NCBI GenBank assembly: GCA_044225825.1
Contig: JBGAIB010000006.1
Coordinates: forward strand, 290,535-354,534
Reading direction: 5' to 3'
DNA from: Bog-950 sp044225825
Lineage (GTDB): Bacteria > Bacteroidota > Bacteroidia > Chitinophagales > LD1
Length of the DNA stretch: 64,000 nucleotides
Position numbers and translations under genes: made by a program. The stretch's first letter is position 1. Every line of letters begins with the position of its first letter. This document shows, one piece after another, positions 26,360-34,963 of the stretch. The notes under the pieces were generated by a model. The model saw only the letters and a program-made list of their open reading frames with translations. It made no database searches and had not been told where the DNA came from.

Positions 26360-26675
26360 CGCAGGTTACTTTTTTGCCTTTGTTAAAATAGTTCGGATAG
26401 CTTTCCTCGCCGGGTGTGTTTACACAAAAATCGTAGCTATAGGTTGGTGCGGTTGAACTACAGGTATAACCGGCAGCAGTATCGGTTGAGATAGCCGCAT
26501 TATACTCCGCTTCGGTGTTAAAACTATCCCTGCAAAGGGTATGCGAAAAGCTATTGGAGCCCACCGTAATGGCGCATTGCACACAAGTATTATGACAGGT
26601 AAAGCATTTTTTACAACTGCTGAAAGCAAGGGCAAAAAGAGCAAAAACCAGGGTGGCCGCGGCTAATTTTTTCAT
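26349..26675 (-). CDS. Small cysteine-rich lipoprotein
   Basis: 108 residues. The signal peptide ends in a lipobox (MKKLAAATLVFALFALAFSSC). The mature part contains eight further Cys, including a CKKCFTCHNTCVQC cluster directly after the lipidated Cys. The CxxC spacing could bind metal or form disulfides, but the order matches no family I know. The gene overlaps the following lipoprotein gene by 11 bases, so they are co-expressed. Confidence 0.68.
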   Translation of the reverse strand: MKKLAAATLVFALFALAFSSCKKCFTCHNTCVQCAITVGSNSFSHTLCRDSFNTEAEYNAAISTDTAAGYTCSSTAPTYSYDFCVNTPGEESYPNYFNKGKKVTCDEK

Positions 26676-26762
26676 GGACGGTTGTTAACAGCCGTAAAGA
26701 TATAAACGTAGGTTTAGCCTGCAAGGCTTTTAAAAGGCCTAAAACATTACTTTTGTCCTGTT

Positions 26763-27908
26763 ATGAACGTGTATCTTGATAACGCGGCCACTACCCGTAT
26801 TGCGGATGAAGTGCTGCAGGAAATGATGCCTTTTTTGACCGATAACTATGGTAATCCTTCGTCGATTCATGGCTACGGCAGGGTGGCGAAAGCTGCCATC
26901 GAAAAGGCCCGGAAAACGGTTTCGCGCTATTTAAATGCCTCAACGGCCGAAATCTTCTTTACCGGTAGTGGTACGGAAAGCAACAATACGGCGATTAAGA
27001 ATGCCGTGCGCGATCTTGGGGTTAAGCGCATCATCTCCTCCAAAGCCGAACATCATTGCGTATTGCATTCAGTAGAGGCGGTGCAGCAAGGAGGAGTACG
27101 AATCGACTATGTAGAGCTGGATAGTGCCGGGCGTGTAAACTTTGCCCAATTGGAAAAACTGTTGCAGGATACTACGGCAGGTACCACCCTTGTTAGTTTA
27201 ATGCATGCCAATAACGAAATAGGTACGCTGCTGAACCTAAAACAACTTTCTGATCTGTGCCAGCAGTATGCGGCCTACCTGCATTCCGATACCGTACAAA
27301 CCATTGGATACTTTCCTATTGATTTAAAACAATTGAAAGTACATTTCCTCAGTGGTTCGGCGCATAAATTTCATGGTCCCAAAGGCGTGGGCTTTTTGTA
27401 TATCAATAGCGAGGTGCACCTGAAGCCGTTTTTGGATGGAGGTGCACAGGAGCGTAACATGCGCGCCGGTACGGAGAACGTAAGCGGCATCGTAGGCCTG
27501 GGCAAAGCACTGGATTTGTCGGTAACTAACATGGAGGCTAACCGCAGTCATTTGCTTGGTTTAAAGCGCTACATGATGAACAGCCTGCAACAGCACATAC
27601 CGGGCATTCAGTTTAATGGAGATACAAGCGAAGAAGGCAGCAATTACAAAGTGTTAAGTGTATCGCTGCCGCCGCATCCTAAAACCGACCTGATATTATT
27701 TAACCTGGATATGGCCGGCATTGCGGCCAGCGGTGGCAGCGCCTGTACGTCGGGTTCCGAAAAGGCTTCGCACGTTTTGGAAGCCATAAATGCGGATGTA
27801 CACCGCAAGGCCGTTCGCTTTTCTTTCAGTAAATACAATACGGAAGGCGATATAGATAAAGCAGTAGAAGTACTGGTAAAGGCGCTGGGTACTGGCACCA
27901 ATCCTTAG
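26763..27908 (+). CDS. Cysteine desulfurase (NifS/IscS class V aminotransferase)
   Basis: 381 residues, cytosolic, PLP-dependent, removing sulfur from L-cysteine for Fe-S cluster or thio-cofactor assembly. Hallmarks: VYLDNAATTRIADEVL at the N-terminus, NPSSIHGYGR, FTGSGTESNNTAIKNAV, KAEHHCVLHS, HSDTVQTIG, the PLP lysine Lys202 in SGSAHKFHGPKGVGFL, RAGTENV and the active-site Cys328 in GGSACTSGSEKASHVL. No isc or suf partner genes lie nearby. A TACTTTTG sequence resembling the Bacteroidota -7 motif lies at 26748-26755, only eight bases before the ATG, too close for an ordinary leader, so it may be fortuitous. Confidence 0.93.
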   Translation: MNVYLDNAATTRIADEVLQEMMPFLTDNYGNPSSIHGYGRVAKAAIEKARKTVSRYLNASTAEIFFTGSGTESNNTAIKNAVRDLGVKRIISSKAEHHCVLHSVEAVQQGGVRIDYVELDSAGRVNFAQLEKLLQDTTAGTTLVSLMHANNEIGTLLNLKQLSDLCQQYAAYLHSDTVQTIGYFPIDLKQLKVHFLSGSAHKFHGPKGVGFLYINSEVHLKPFLDGGAQERNMRAGTENVSGIVGLGKALDLSVTNMEANRSHLLGLKRYMMNSLQQHIPGIQFNGDTSEEGSNYKVLSVSLPPHPKTDLILFNLDMAGIAASGGSACTSGSEKASHVLEAINADVHRKAVRFSFSKYNTEGDIDKAVEVLVKALGTGTNP

Positions 27909-27910
27909 TA

Positions 27911-28975
27911 TTACAGGCTGCCTTTCTTTAGGTAGTCAATGGCTTGCCGGCTTAAGGCCAGCACCACGGGTAATAACGTGGCAAAGCGCGGATCCTGTGT
28001 GTGACCCTGTTTCCAGCGGGCATAAATTTGCTGCACTATTACGGCGTTCTTCAATAGTCCGAATACATAGTAAAATAAAATGTTATCCAGGTTGCGTCCG
28101 CTTTTTAATGCATAGCGTTCTGCTGCTTCTTTTTTAGTTAAGTTGCCCGGTAACCAGGTAAGGTTAAAGAATCTGATTTCTTTGGAGTCATTCGGTTCGC
28201 TCCAATAGGCCAGGCTGGCCCCAAGATCCATAAGTGGATCGCCAACGGTGCTCATTTCCCAATCCAGTACACCAATAATCTCCGACAGGTTGTTGGGGTT
28301 CAATACTACGTTATCGTACTTATAATCGTTGTGCAGCAAGGCAGGGGAGGAGGAGACCGGAACGTTTTGCTGTAACCATTTGGCGGCCTCATTAAATGCT
28401 TCTATTTTATCCGTTTCAGCGTTGTAATAACGTTTAATCCAGCCTTCTACCTGCCTGGTAACGTACCCTTCCGGTTTGCCTAACTGGACCAGTCCGGTGG
28501 CTTCAATATCCAGGTCATGTAGCGCAACTAAATTATCGATCAACGCTTCGCTGGTACTGCGCAGTAGTTCGGGGGCCAGGTTCATTTTAGGCGCGTTGGC
28601 CGCACGCAGTATAACGCCGTTCAGGCGCTCCATGATGTAAAACGGGGCGCCTATTACACTTTCGCTTTCGCAATAGGTAATGGGAGCAGGTACCTTGGCG
28701 TAATGCGGTTTAAGCAGCGATAGCACCTTAAACTCGCGCCCCATGTCGTGAGCCGACTTAATGTTGGCCCCAAAAGGCGGGCGGCGCAGGATAAATTCGC
28801 CTTTGTTGGTTTGCAGACAGTATGTAAGATTGCTAAACCCACCGGGGAACTGACTGATGGATTGAATTTCGCCCACCTGGTTAGCCTCCGTTTTCAGCCA
28901 CGCGTTCAGCGCCGTTGTGTCTAACTCTTCGCCTGCGCGGGTAGCTACCGGTGTATCGGTGTTAATGGTTGACAT
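27911..28975 (-). CDS. Phosphotransferase (APH-fold kinase), ACAD10/11-like partner
   Basis: 354 residues, cytosolic. An aminoglycoside-phosphotransferase-type kinase fold is visible: SQFPGGFSNLTYCL (P-loop-like), EFILRRPPFGANIKSAHDMG (ATP-site Arg/Lys region), the catalytic LLHNDYKYDNVVLNP (HxDxxxxN) and the metal-binding GVLDWEMSTVGDPLMDLG. These last motifs are those of the kinase domain of eukaryotic ACAD10/ACAD11. The gene follows the acyl-CoA dehydrogenase gene by 26 bases on the same strand. Inferred role: phosphorylation of a 4-hydroxyacyl-CoA, on which the dehydrogenase partner acts. Confidence 0.85.
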   Translation of the reverse strand: MSTINTDTPVATRAGEELDTTALNAWLKTEANQVGEIQSISQFPGGFSNLTYCLQTNKGEFILRRPPFGANIKSAHDMGREFKVLSLLKPHYAKVPAPITYCESESVIGAPFYIMERLNGVILRAANAPKMNLAPELLRSTSEALIDNLVALHDLDIEATGLVQLGKPEGYVTRQVEGWIKRYYNAETDKIEAFNEAAKWLQQNVPVSSSPALLHNDYKYDNVVLNPNNLSEIIGVLDWEMSTVGDPLMDLGASLAYWSEPNDSKEIRFFNLTWLPGNLTKKEAAERYALKSGRNLDNILFYYVFGLLKNAVIVQQIYARWKQGHTQDPRFATLLPVVLALSRQAIDYLKKGSL

Positions 28976-29001
28976 GCGTACTGCTTTAGGTTAACGATTG
29001 C

Positions 29002-30225
29002 TCAGGCTTTCTTCTTTTTCTTTACATCCAACCCGTATCCCTTTAAGATGCTAAGGGCCAGATTTTGTTTATGCACTTCATCGGCACCATCCCAAATACG
29101 GGCACCGCGTTCATGCCGCCAAATGGCATTAAGTATTACATCATCCGAAACTCCCAATGCCCCATGCACCTGTATTGCACGGTCTACTACACGCAACATC
29201 ATATTAGCCACATAAAATTTAATGGCTGATATCTGATCGCGGGTGGAGGCTGCTCCAAACAAATCAATGTTATGGGCCGTGCGTAGCACCAACAGGCGCG
29301 CAGCATCAATCTCAGCACGGCTCTCTGAAATAAAACCCTGTATAAATTGTTTTTCGCCCAGCATTACCCCTTCTTCAATTTCGCGTGTTACCGCACGCTG
29401 GCACATCATATCAAAAGCACGCTCAGCAATGCCTATCCAACGCATACAGTGGTGTATGCGACCCGGGCCCAGGCGTTCCTGCGCCAGCCTGAATCCCATG
29501 CCTTCTTCACCTATCAGGTTGCTAACAGGTACCCGGCAACCGGTAAAGCGCACCTCGGCATGGCTGGCCCATCCGTAGCCATGGTCACCAAAAACCGGCA
29601 CGTTGCGCACAATTTCGAAACCTTTGGTTCCCATGGGCACTATTATCATACTGGCACGCTGATGAGCCACTGCATCAGGATTGGTTACTGCCATTACCAC
29701 AGCAAAAGCAGCGCCTTCGGCACCACTGGTAAACCATTTATGGCCGTTTATTACGTATTCATCCCCCTGCCTTTCGGCGGTGGTGCCCAACCGCACGGGA
29801 TTAGAACCTGCAAATTCGGGCTCCGTCATAGCAAAGCAACTTCGGCTCTTACCTTCCAGCAGACTGTGTAAAAACTGCTTTTTAATTATTTCTGATGCAA
29901 AGCGGCTCAACAATTCCATGTTGCCGATGTCGGGCGCCTGGCAGTTAAAAGTGTAATGGCCGTATGATGGAGCATACCCAAGCACTTCACTTAATTGGCC
30001 AAACTCGCAAAGCGTTAACCCCAACCCACCTTCATCTTTGGGCAAATGAATACCCCAAAGTCCTGATGTTTTTAGTTTTTCCCGCTTCGCTTCTAACAGC
30101 GGTGCAATTTCGTTGAAGTTATATTTATGGTGGTCTTTTTCAAGCGGCAGTAATTCCTCGGTTACAAATGCCTTTACCTTAGGAACCAGGTCCTTAATGC
30201 GTGGGGTGGCAAAAATTTCTTCCAT
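29002..30225 (-). CDS. Acyl-CoA dehydrogenase, ACAD10/11 type
   Basis: 407 residues, FAD flavoprotein that oxidises acyl-CoA and passes electrons to ETF. Visible hallmarks: SCFAMTEPEFAGSNP, YVINGHKWFTSGAEGAAFAV, the FAD region RAIQVHGALGVSDD and the C-terminal RIWDGADEVHKQNLALSIL. The DG-x-DEVH stretch is the version found in ACAD10/11 enzymes rather than the usual GTSEI. It lies directly upstream of the APH-type kinase, making a split version of the two-domain eukaryotic enzyme. The substrate is thus likely a 4-hydroxy- or related hydroxyacyl-CoA (inference). No enoyl-CoA hydratase or thiolase gene is present nearby. Confidence 0.92.
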   Translation of the reverse strand: MEEIFATPRIKDLVPKVKAFVTEELLPLEKDHHKYNFNEIAPLLEAKREKLKTSGLWGIHLPKDEGGLGLTLCEFGQLSEVLGYAPSYGHYTFNCQAPDIGNMELLSRFASEIIKKQFLHSLLEGKSRSCFAMTEPEFAGSNPVRLGTTAERQGDEYVINGHKWFTSGAEGAAFAVVMAVTNPDAVAHQRASMIIVPMGTKGFEIVRNVPVFGDHGYGWASHAEVRFTGCRVPVSNLIGEEGMGFRLAQERLGPGRIHHCMRWIGIAERAFDMMCQRAVTREIEEGVMLGEKQFIQGFISESRAEIDAARLLVLRTAHNIDLFGAASTRDQISAIKFYVANMMLRVVDRAIQVHGALGVSDDVILNAIWRHERGARIWDGADEVHKQNLALSILKGYGLDVKKKKKA

Positions 30226-30275
30226 AGGTTAAAGAAAACAAAATCGGAAGAAATGGGGCGAGGCTATTCTATCCT

Positions 30276-30725
30276 TCAGCGCTTTTCGAAGCGCCCTGTT
30301 TTTTCACTGAGCTTTATACGGTATACAACAGCCTTTACACCGTGTGTATCAGCGCGGTGTGTTTCTTGCACGCCATGCGTAGGCATACTGGTTTGGCTGG
30401 TAATAAGCGGCATCAGTTTCGTCATTAGCAGTTGCATAGCTGTATGGGCGGCTTCGCCTTTCAACTCCTCAAAGGTGCCCCAGGCAATTACGCTCTGCCA
30501 GTTAGCCATGTTTTCCATATGGTCAACCTCAAAGCAACAGTTGGGGTTTCTGCGCAAATAATCTACTTTCATGCCTTCGCCGGTATGGCCAACTATGTAA
30601 CCATCCTGATACACATAGGTTACAGGAACTACGTACACTTTGTTTCCGTCGCAACATCCTATTCTGCCGATTACATTGCTTTGTAATACCTGTTCAATTT
30701 CCAATTCGTTTAATTGTCCGAGCAT
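30276..30725 (-). CDS. Pyridoxamine 5'-phosphate oxidase-fold flavoprotein
   Basis: 149 residues with the split-barrel FMN-binding fold: IEQVLQSNVIGRIGCCDG, KVYVVPVTYVYQDGYIVGHT, GMKVDYLRRNPNCCFEVDHM, WQSVIAWGTFEEL and C-terminal KAVVYRIKLSEKTGRFE. This is the small PPOX/flavin-binding subgroup (often F420- or FMN-dependent, sometimes haem-binding), not PdxH itself. The gene begins 11 bases downstream of PEP synthase and ends 50 bases before the acyl-CoA dehydrogenase, within one minus-strand run. Substrate unknown. Confidence 0.85.
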   Translation of the reverse strand: MLGQLNELEIEQVLQSNVIGRIGCCDGNKVYVVPVTYVYQDGYIVGHTGEGMKVDYLRRNPNCCFEVDHMENMANWQSVIAWGTFEELKGEAAHTAMQLLMTKLMPLITSQTSMPTHGVQETHRADTHGVKAVVYRIKLSEKTGRFEKR

Positions 30726-30736
30726 ACGTGGTGGAT

Positions 30737-33115
30737 TTAATTTGTAGTGTTATTCTGCAAACTCTTCTCTGCTTCGTAGATATTCTCGATTCCCTTTAAC
30801 AGGGCATCCGGATTAAAGGAAATGCTGTCTATTCCCTGTTCAACTAAAAACCGCGCAAACTCGGGGTAATCGCTGGGTGCCTGTCCGCATAAACCTATTT
30901 TAATACCCGCCTTGTGGGCGCGTTGAATAGCAGTGGCAAACATCCAGGTAGCGGCCGGGTTACGTTCATCAAACAAATCGCTGATAATGGCTGAATCGCG
31001 GTCAATACCAAGCGTAAGTTGGGTTAGATCGTTTGAGCCTATCGAAAAGCCATCAAAAATCTTAGCAAATTCTTCCGCCAGTATAACGTTGCTGGGTATT
31101 TCTGTCATTACATAAATCTGTAATCCGTTTTCGCCCCGTTTCAATCCATACTCTGCCATTAAATTAACTACTTTTTTGCCCTCCTCTACCGTTCGGCAAA
31201 AGGGTATCATCAGTTTAACATTGCTCAGCCCCATTCTCTCGCGCACCATTTTCATTGCTTCGCATTCCAGTTTAAAACCTTCCTTGTACCGCTCGTTATA
31301 GTAGCGCGAGGCGCCGCGGAATCCCAGCATCGGGTTTTCTTCTTCAGGTTCAAAATATTTACCGCCGATAAGTGCTGCGTATTCGTTGGTTTTAAAATCG
31401 CTCATGCGCACAATCACATCGTTTGGGTAAAAAGCGGCGGCTACCTGCGCTACTGCCCGCGCAAGGGTTTGCACAAAAAATTGCCCTTTACTGCTATAAC
31501 CTGCGGTAAGTTGCGCGATAGCCTTCTTGTCGTTACCATCGGGCAATTGATCATATCGTGCTAATGCCATAGGATGTACTTGTATAGCATTATTGATAAT
31601 AAATTCCATACGCAATAAGCCAACACCCCGGTTAGGGTAAAAGGAAAGTTCAAAAGCCCTGTCGGGGTTGGCCAGTATCAACATGGGAGCTGTACGCGTT
31701 GCGGGAAACTTGTCCAGCTCCAGCGTTTTTACATCCCACTCCAGTTTACCATCGTATACCTTTCCAATCTCTGCTTCGGCACAGCTTACTGTTATCACCT
31801 GTCCATCGCGTATTACACCGGTGGCATTTACGGTGCCTACAATGGCGGGTATCCCTAACTCGCGTGCCACTATGCTGGCATGGCTGGTGCGGCCACCTTT
31901 GTTGGTTACTATGCTTACTGCTTTTTTTAGCAGCGCATTCCAATCGGGGTTGGTGTTGTCGGCCACAATAATGTCGCCTGTCTGTAACTTCAGTCCATCG
32001 GCAAGCGAGTTGATAATACAGGCACGACCGGTTACAATGCTTTTACCAACAGCTTTGCCCTTGCATAATTCAGGGCCTTTCCTTTTTAATTTATACGTTT
32101 TAGTAGTACGTACCCTGCTGTGGCCATGCACGGTTTCCGGCCGGGCCTGTACAATGTATATCTTACCGGTAAGTCCGTCCTTGGCCCATTCAATATCCAT
32201 GGGTTGCCCATAATGCGTTTCAATAGCCTGGCACCACTTGCCTAATTGCAATATTTCCGGCGCGCTCAAAACATATTGATTGCGCTTATCGGCACTGGTC
32301 TTTGTATTAACAGTCCCAGCACCTGCTTCATAAATCATAGTGCGCTCTTTAGCCCCCAGACGTTTTTTAAGCAAAGCATCCTGTCCTTTTTCAAGGGTAG
32401 GTTTAAACAGTACAAACTCATCGGGGTCAACTGCTCCCTGAACAATATTTTCGCCCAAACCCCATGCACCGGTTAAATAAATGGCGTTGCGGAAACCGGT
32501 TTCCGGGTCCAATGTAAAAGCTACACCCGAAGCACCCACATCGGCACGCACCATTTGCTGCACCCCAACCGATAAGGCCACCTGCATATGGTTAAAACCA
32601 TTATCAATGCGGTATTTGATAGCACGATCGTTAAATAAAGACACATAGCAACGTTGACAAGCCTGTATTACCGCTGCGGTGGTTTTTATATTCAAAAAGG
32701 AATCGTGCTGTCCGGCAAAACTGGCCGTAGGCAAATCTTCGGCTGTAGCACTGCTACGCACAGCAACCGAAAACGAATCATCATCCGAGGCAAGTTCTTC
32801 ATAGGCTGTTTTTATCGCTTCAGCCAATGCGGTGGGCATGTGTGCATCGCTTATTAACTGCCGGCATATCTCACCCACCTCGGGCAGGTTCGAGAGCGTT
32901 TCGCTATCCAGCGTGTTCAAAGTATGCTGCAGTTGTTCTTCCAACTTATTGTGCTGCAAAAAGTAACGGTAGGCAGATGCTGTTACAGCGAATCCATCAG
33001 GTACTGCTATACCCAGTGGCTTTAGTGTATTAAACATTTCACCCAGCGAAGCATTCTTTCCACCGGCCTCTGCTAAATCGCGCAATGTAAGAGCTGAAAA
33101 AGGAAGGATATACAT
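30737..33115 (-). CDS. ppsA: Phosphoenolpyruvate synthase
   Basis: 792 residues, cytosolic; converts pyruvate and ATP to PEP, AMP and phosphate for gluconeogenesis. Domain order is normal: N-terminal ATP-grasp (GGKNASLGEM, VAVRSSATAEDLPTASFAGQ, GVAFTLDPETGFRNAIYLTG), central phosphohistidine domain with His412 in GGRTSHASIVARELGIPAIV, and C-terminal PEP/pyruvate barrel (LLRMEFIINN, FRGASRYY, MTEIPSNVILAEEFAKI, SIGSNDLTQLTLGIDRDSA, active-site Cys743 in GLCGQAPSDYPEF). Length is usual. No regulatory kinase gene is adjacent. Confidence 0.96.
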   Translation of the reverse strand: MYILPFSALTLRDLAEAGGKNASLGEMFNTLKPLGIAVPDGFAVTASAYRYFLQHNKLEEQLQHTLNTLDSETLSNLPEVGEICRQLISDAHMPTALAEAIKTAYEELASDDDSFSVAVRSSATAEDLPTASFAGQHDSFLNIKTTAAVIQACQRCYVSLFNDRAIKYRIDNGFNHMQVALSVGVQQMVRADVGASGVAFTLDPETGFRNAIYLTGAWGLGENIVQGAVDPDEFVLFKPTLEKGQDALLKKRLGAKERTMIYEAGAGTVNTKTSADKRNQYVLSAPEILQLGKWCQAIETHYGQPMDIEWAKDGLTGKIYIVQARPETVHGHSRVRTTKTYKLKRKGPELCKGKAVGKSIVTGRACIINSLADGLKLQTGDIIVADNTNPDWNALLKKAVSIVTNKGGRTSHASIVARELGIPAIVGTVNATGVIRDGQVITVSCAEAEIGKVYDGKLEWDVKTLELDKFPATRTAPMLILANPDRAFELSFYPNRGVGLLRMEFIINNAIQVHPMALARYDQLPDGNDKKAIAQLTAGYSSKGQFFVQTLARAVAQVAAAFYPNDVIVRMSDFKTNEYAALIGGKYFEPEEENPMLGFRGASRYYNERYKEGFKLECEAMKMVRERMGLSNVKLMIPFCRTVEEGKKVVNLMAEYGLKRGENGLQIYVMTEIPSNVILAEEFAKIFDGFSIGSNDLTQLTLGIDRDSAIISDLFDERNPAATWMFATAIQRAHKAGIKIGLCGQAPSDYPEFARFLVEQGIDSISFNPDALLKGIENIYEAEKSLQNNTTN

Positions 33116-33151
33116 AGCCTCTTTGTTTTATTTAATGATGCATTCGCAATT

Positions 33152-34834
33152 TTACTTTCCCCCTGTTTTGGGTTTCATGGATGGCGAAGGATTTTGTTTG
33201 GGTTGTGGATTCACATTAGGTTTTGGCTGTGGTGCCGGCTGGTAATTCGGTTTAGGCTGTGCCGGTGGATTGTATTGCTGTTTTGGTTGTGTTGGCGGGT
33301 TGTATTGTTGCTTAGGTTGTGTTGGCTGCGTGTTTTGCTGTTTTGGTTCGGTAGAAGGCTTGTATTCGTTTTTAGGCTGATAAGCAGGAATATTTTCGCC
33401 CGGTTGCTGTTTGGGTTGCACAGGTTTCGCATCCGGTTGTTTCTGCTGATCGTAGTAATCGTATTTCGGATTATCGGTATTTTTAATGGGTTCAACCGGT
33501 TTGTTTTGCTGATTGCCCCCTTGTGGCACCGTAGTGCTTTTATCGGGCTGTGTGCCTGTTTTACCCTGATCAAATGTTTTTAACAGCGGGAACTCGCCAC
33601 TATGGTTTTTCAGGTAATCGTTTTCGCTTACCGGTACCGCATTTTTCTTGTTGTAAGCTTCCCGGTCCATTTCAAACTTACCGAGTTGTTTAATTTCCTC
33701 CACCCGGTTATAGGGGTTGGTGCCAAAGTCGGCGCGTACAATGTCGCGACTGTGTTGTACAAAATTGCCAACCTGGGCTGTGTTGGCAGGTATAGCGCGG
33801 TGGTGACCGTAGTAGTAATTGATATAGCAATTGGTTACGTGCGGAAAATGATGGTGGTGGTGAGGGTGCCCGAAATGCCAATGCATAAAATACCAGCTTG
33901 GTGGCGAAAGCCACACTAATTGTCCGCCCCAATAGGTAAAACCCCAGTAATACCAGTACGGGTAAGGATACCAGCACTCATATTCATACCACCAGGGATA
34001 GCCACACCAGTAGGCATAAGGTACATATACATAGCGTTCGATAACTACAGGATTTGTATTGTTATAATAATCGCCGGTGTAACCGTATTCACTGCCAAAT
34101 TCCTTTGCTGCTGCCTGGTATTCTGTGGCTGCATCAGGGTCGTTTTGCATGGTGGCTTTCCAGTCTTCCAAATCTTGTGTCTTTTGTGCTTCCAGTTGGT
34201 TGTGCAGCGTTTCAAAAGCCGGAATTACCAGCGTGGCATCTTTATGATAGATATCGCCCAACCGCACTGTTAGGTTCATGTTGGTGCTCAACAGGTTTAG
34301 CAGATCAGGATAATTCAGCAGGCCTTTAAAAGCGGATTGGGTAGTACCCGGTAACAGGGCAATCAGAGCACTATAACCTTCCGAAAATTTATTGTTGGTA
34401 AGGTTCACGTCCTTTAAAACCTCAAAATGATTTTTTACGCAGTTTTCTGCATCAGTCCGTATATCTTCCGGGTAGTTAGCCAGCAGGTTTCTCCTGGCTT
34501 CGTTGGCTAATTGGCCTGCGCTAACCAATTGGTTAATCAAGCCTTCGTAGCGCGCCAAATTCCAGATCATTTGTTGCACCTCGCGGGGGTAGGTGCTAAG
34601 TTTCGAGCGGAACTCGTTATTGGTTTTTATCCGCAGGTCATTCAAATTGGCAATAACCTGCGGTTGCGTAGCTGCTTCAAACACCTGTTGCCGCACGGCG
34701 GTAGGGTAACCTGCTATAGTGCTTACATCTACACTATCGCCTTGCATTAATTGGGTTAAAGTTTCACGCAAATCCTGCGCTTGCAGGTGGCAGGCAGCTA
34801 CCAAAATAAAAGCCAATAGCAACATCCTTTTCAT
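33152..34834 (-). CDS. Secreted protein with aromatic/His-rich centre and P/Q/K-repeat tail
   Basis: 560 residues with a signal peptide (MKRMLLLAFILVAACHLQAQ). Residues about 20-270 are mostly alpha-helical with no named domain. Residues about 270-350 are extraordinarily rich in Trp and Tyr (YVYVPYAYWCGYPWWYEYEC, WYPYPYWYYWGFTYWGG), then His (HWHFGHPHHHHHFPH). From about 440 to the end the sequence is low-complexity Pro/Gln/Lys/Asn with repeating QPKQQYNPPTQPK-type units. The layout resembles DUF3300-like and other Bacteroidota secreted proteins of unknown role; possible metal binding by the His cluster is inference. It lies between pyruvate carboxylase and PEP synthase. Confidence 0.7.
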   Translation of the reverse strand: MKRMLLLAFILVAACHLQAQDLRETLTQLMQGDSVDVSTIAGYPTAVRQQVFEAATQPQVIANLNDLRIKTNNEFRSKLSTYPREVQQMIWNLARYEGLINQLVSAGQLANEARRNLLANYPEDIRTDAENCVKNHFEVLKDVNLTNNKFSEGYSALIALLPGTTQSAFKGLLNYPDLLNLLSTNMNLTVRLGDIYHKDATLVIPAFETLHNQLEAQKTQDLEDWKATMQNDPDAATEYQAAAKEFGSEYGYTGDYYNNTNPVVIERYVYVPYAYWCGYPWWYEYECWYPYPYWYYWGFTYWGGQLVWLSPPSWYFMHWHFGHPHHHHHFPHVTNCYINYYYGHHRAIPANTAQVGNFVQHSRDIVRADFGTNPYNRVEEIKQLGKFEMDREAYNKKNAVPVSENDYLKNHSGEFPLLKTFDQGKTGTQPDKSTTVPQGGNQQNKPVEPIKNTDNPKYDYYDQQKQPDAKPVQPKQQPGENIPAYQPKNEYKPSTEPKQQNTQPTQPKQQYNPPTQPKQQYNPPAQPKPNYQPAPQPKPNVNPQPKQNPSPSMKPKTGGK

Positions 34835-34963
34835 ACTTCCTGGTTTTGAAGTAGTAAAGGTGGTTGGCTGTAAATTATGAATGTCTGATCCTACTCACTG
34901 AGCTCGGTGATTGAAATCAGCGCCATGCGGTGTAAGCGGTTGGTTTTTAATTTGTCCTATATG

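Noticed and set aside
26748..26755. TACTTTTG as promoter of the cysteine desulfurase
   Set aside because: Only eight bases before the ATG, with no -33 partner.
29347..29871. 174-codon open frame on the plus strand across the acyl-CoA dehydrogenase
   Set aside because: Entirely antisense to conserved ACAD motifs and with no recognisable domain.
33194..33583. Plus-strand frame rich in Leu/Phe/Arg opposite the P/Q/K tail
   Set aside because: A composition artefact of the repeat; the minus-strand frame has a signal peptide and a continuous protein.
34895..34919. Imperfect palindrome TCACTGAGCTCGGTGA and TGATT-GA-AATCA between the pyc end and the secreted protein start
   Set aside because: Mismatched or short arms; could be chance, and no T-run is present for a pyc terminator.
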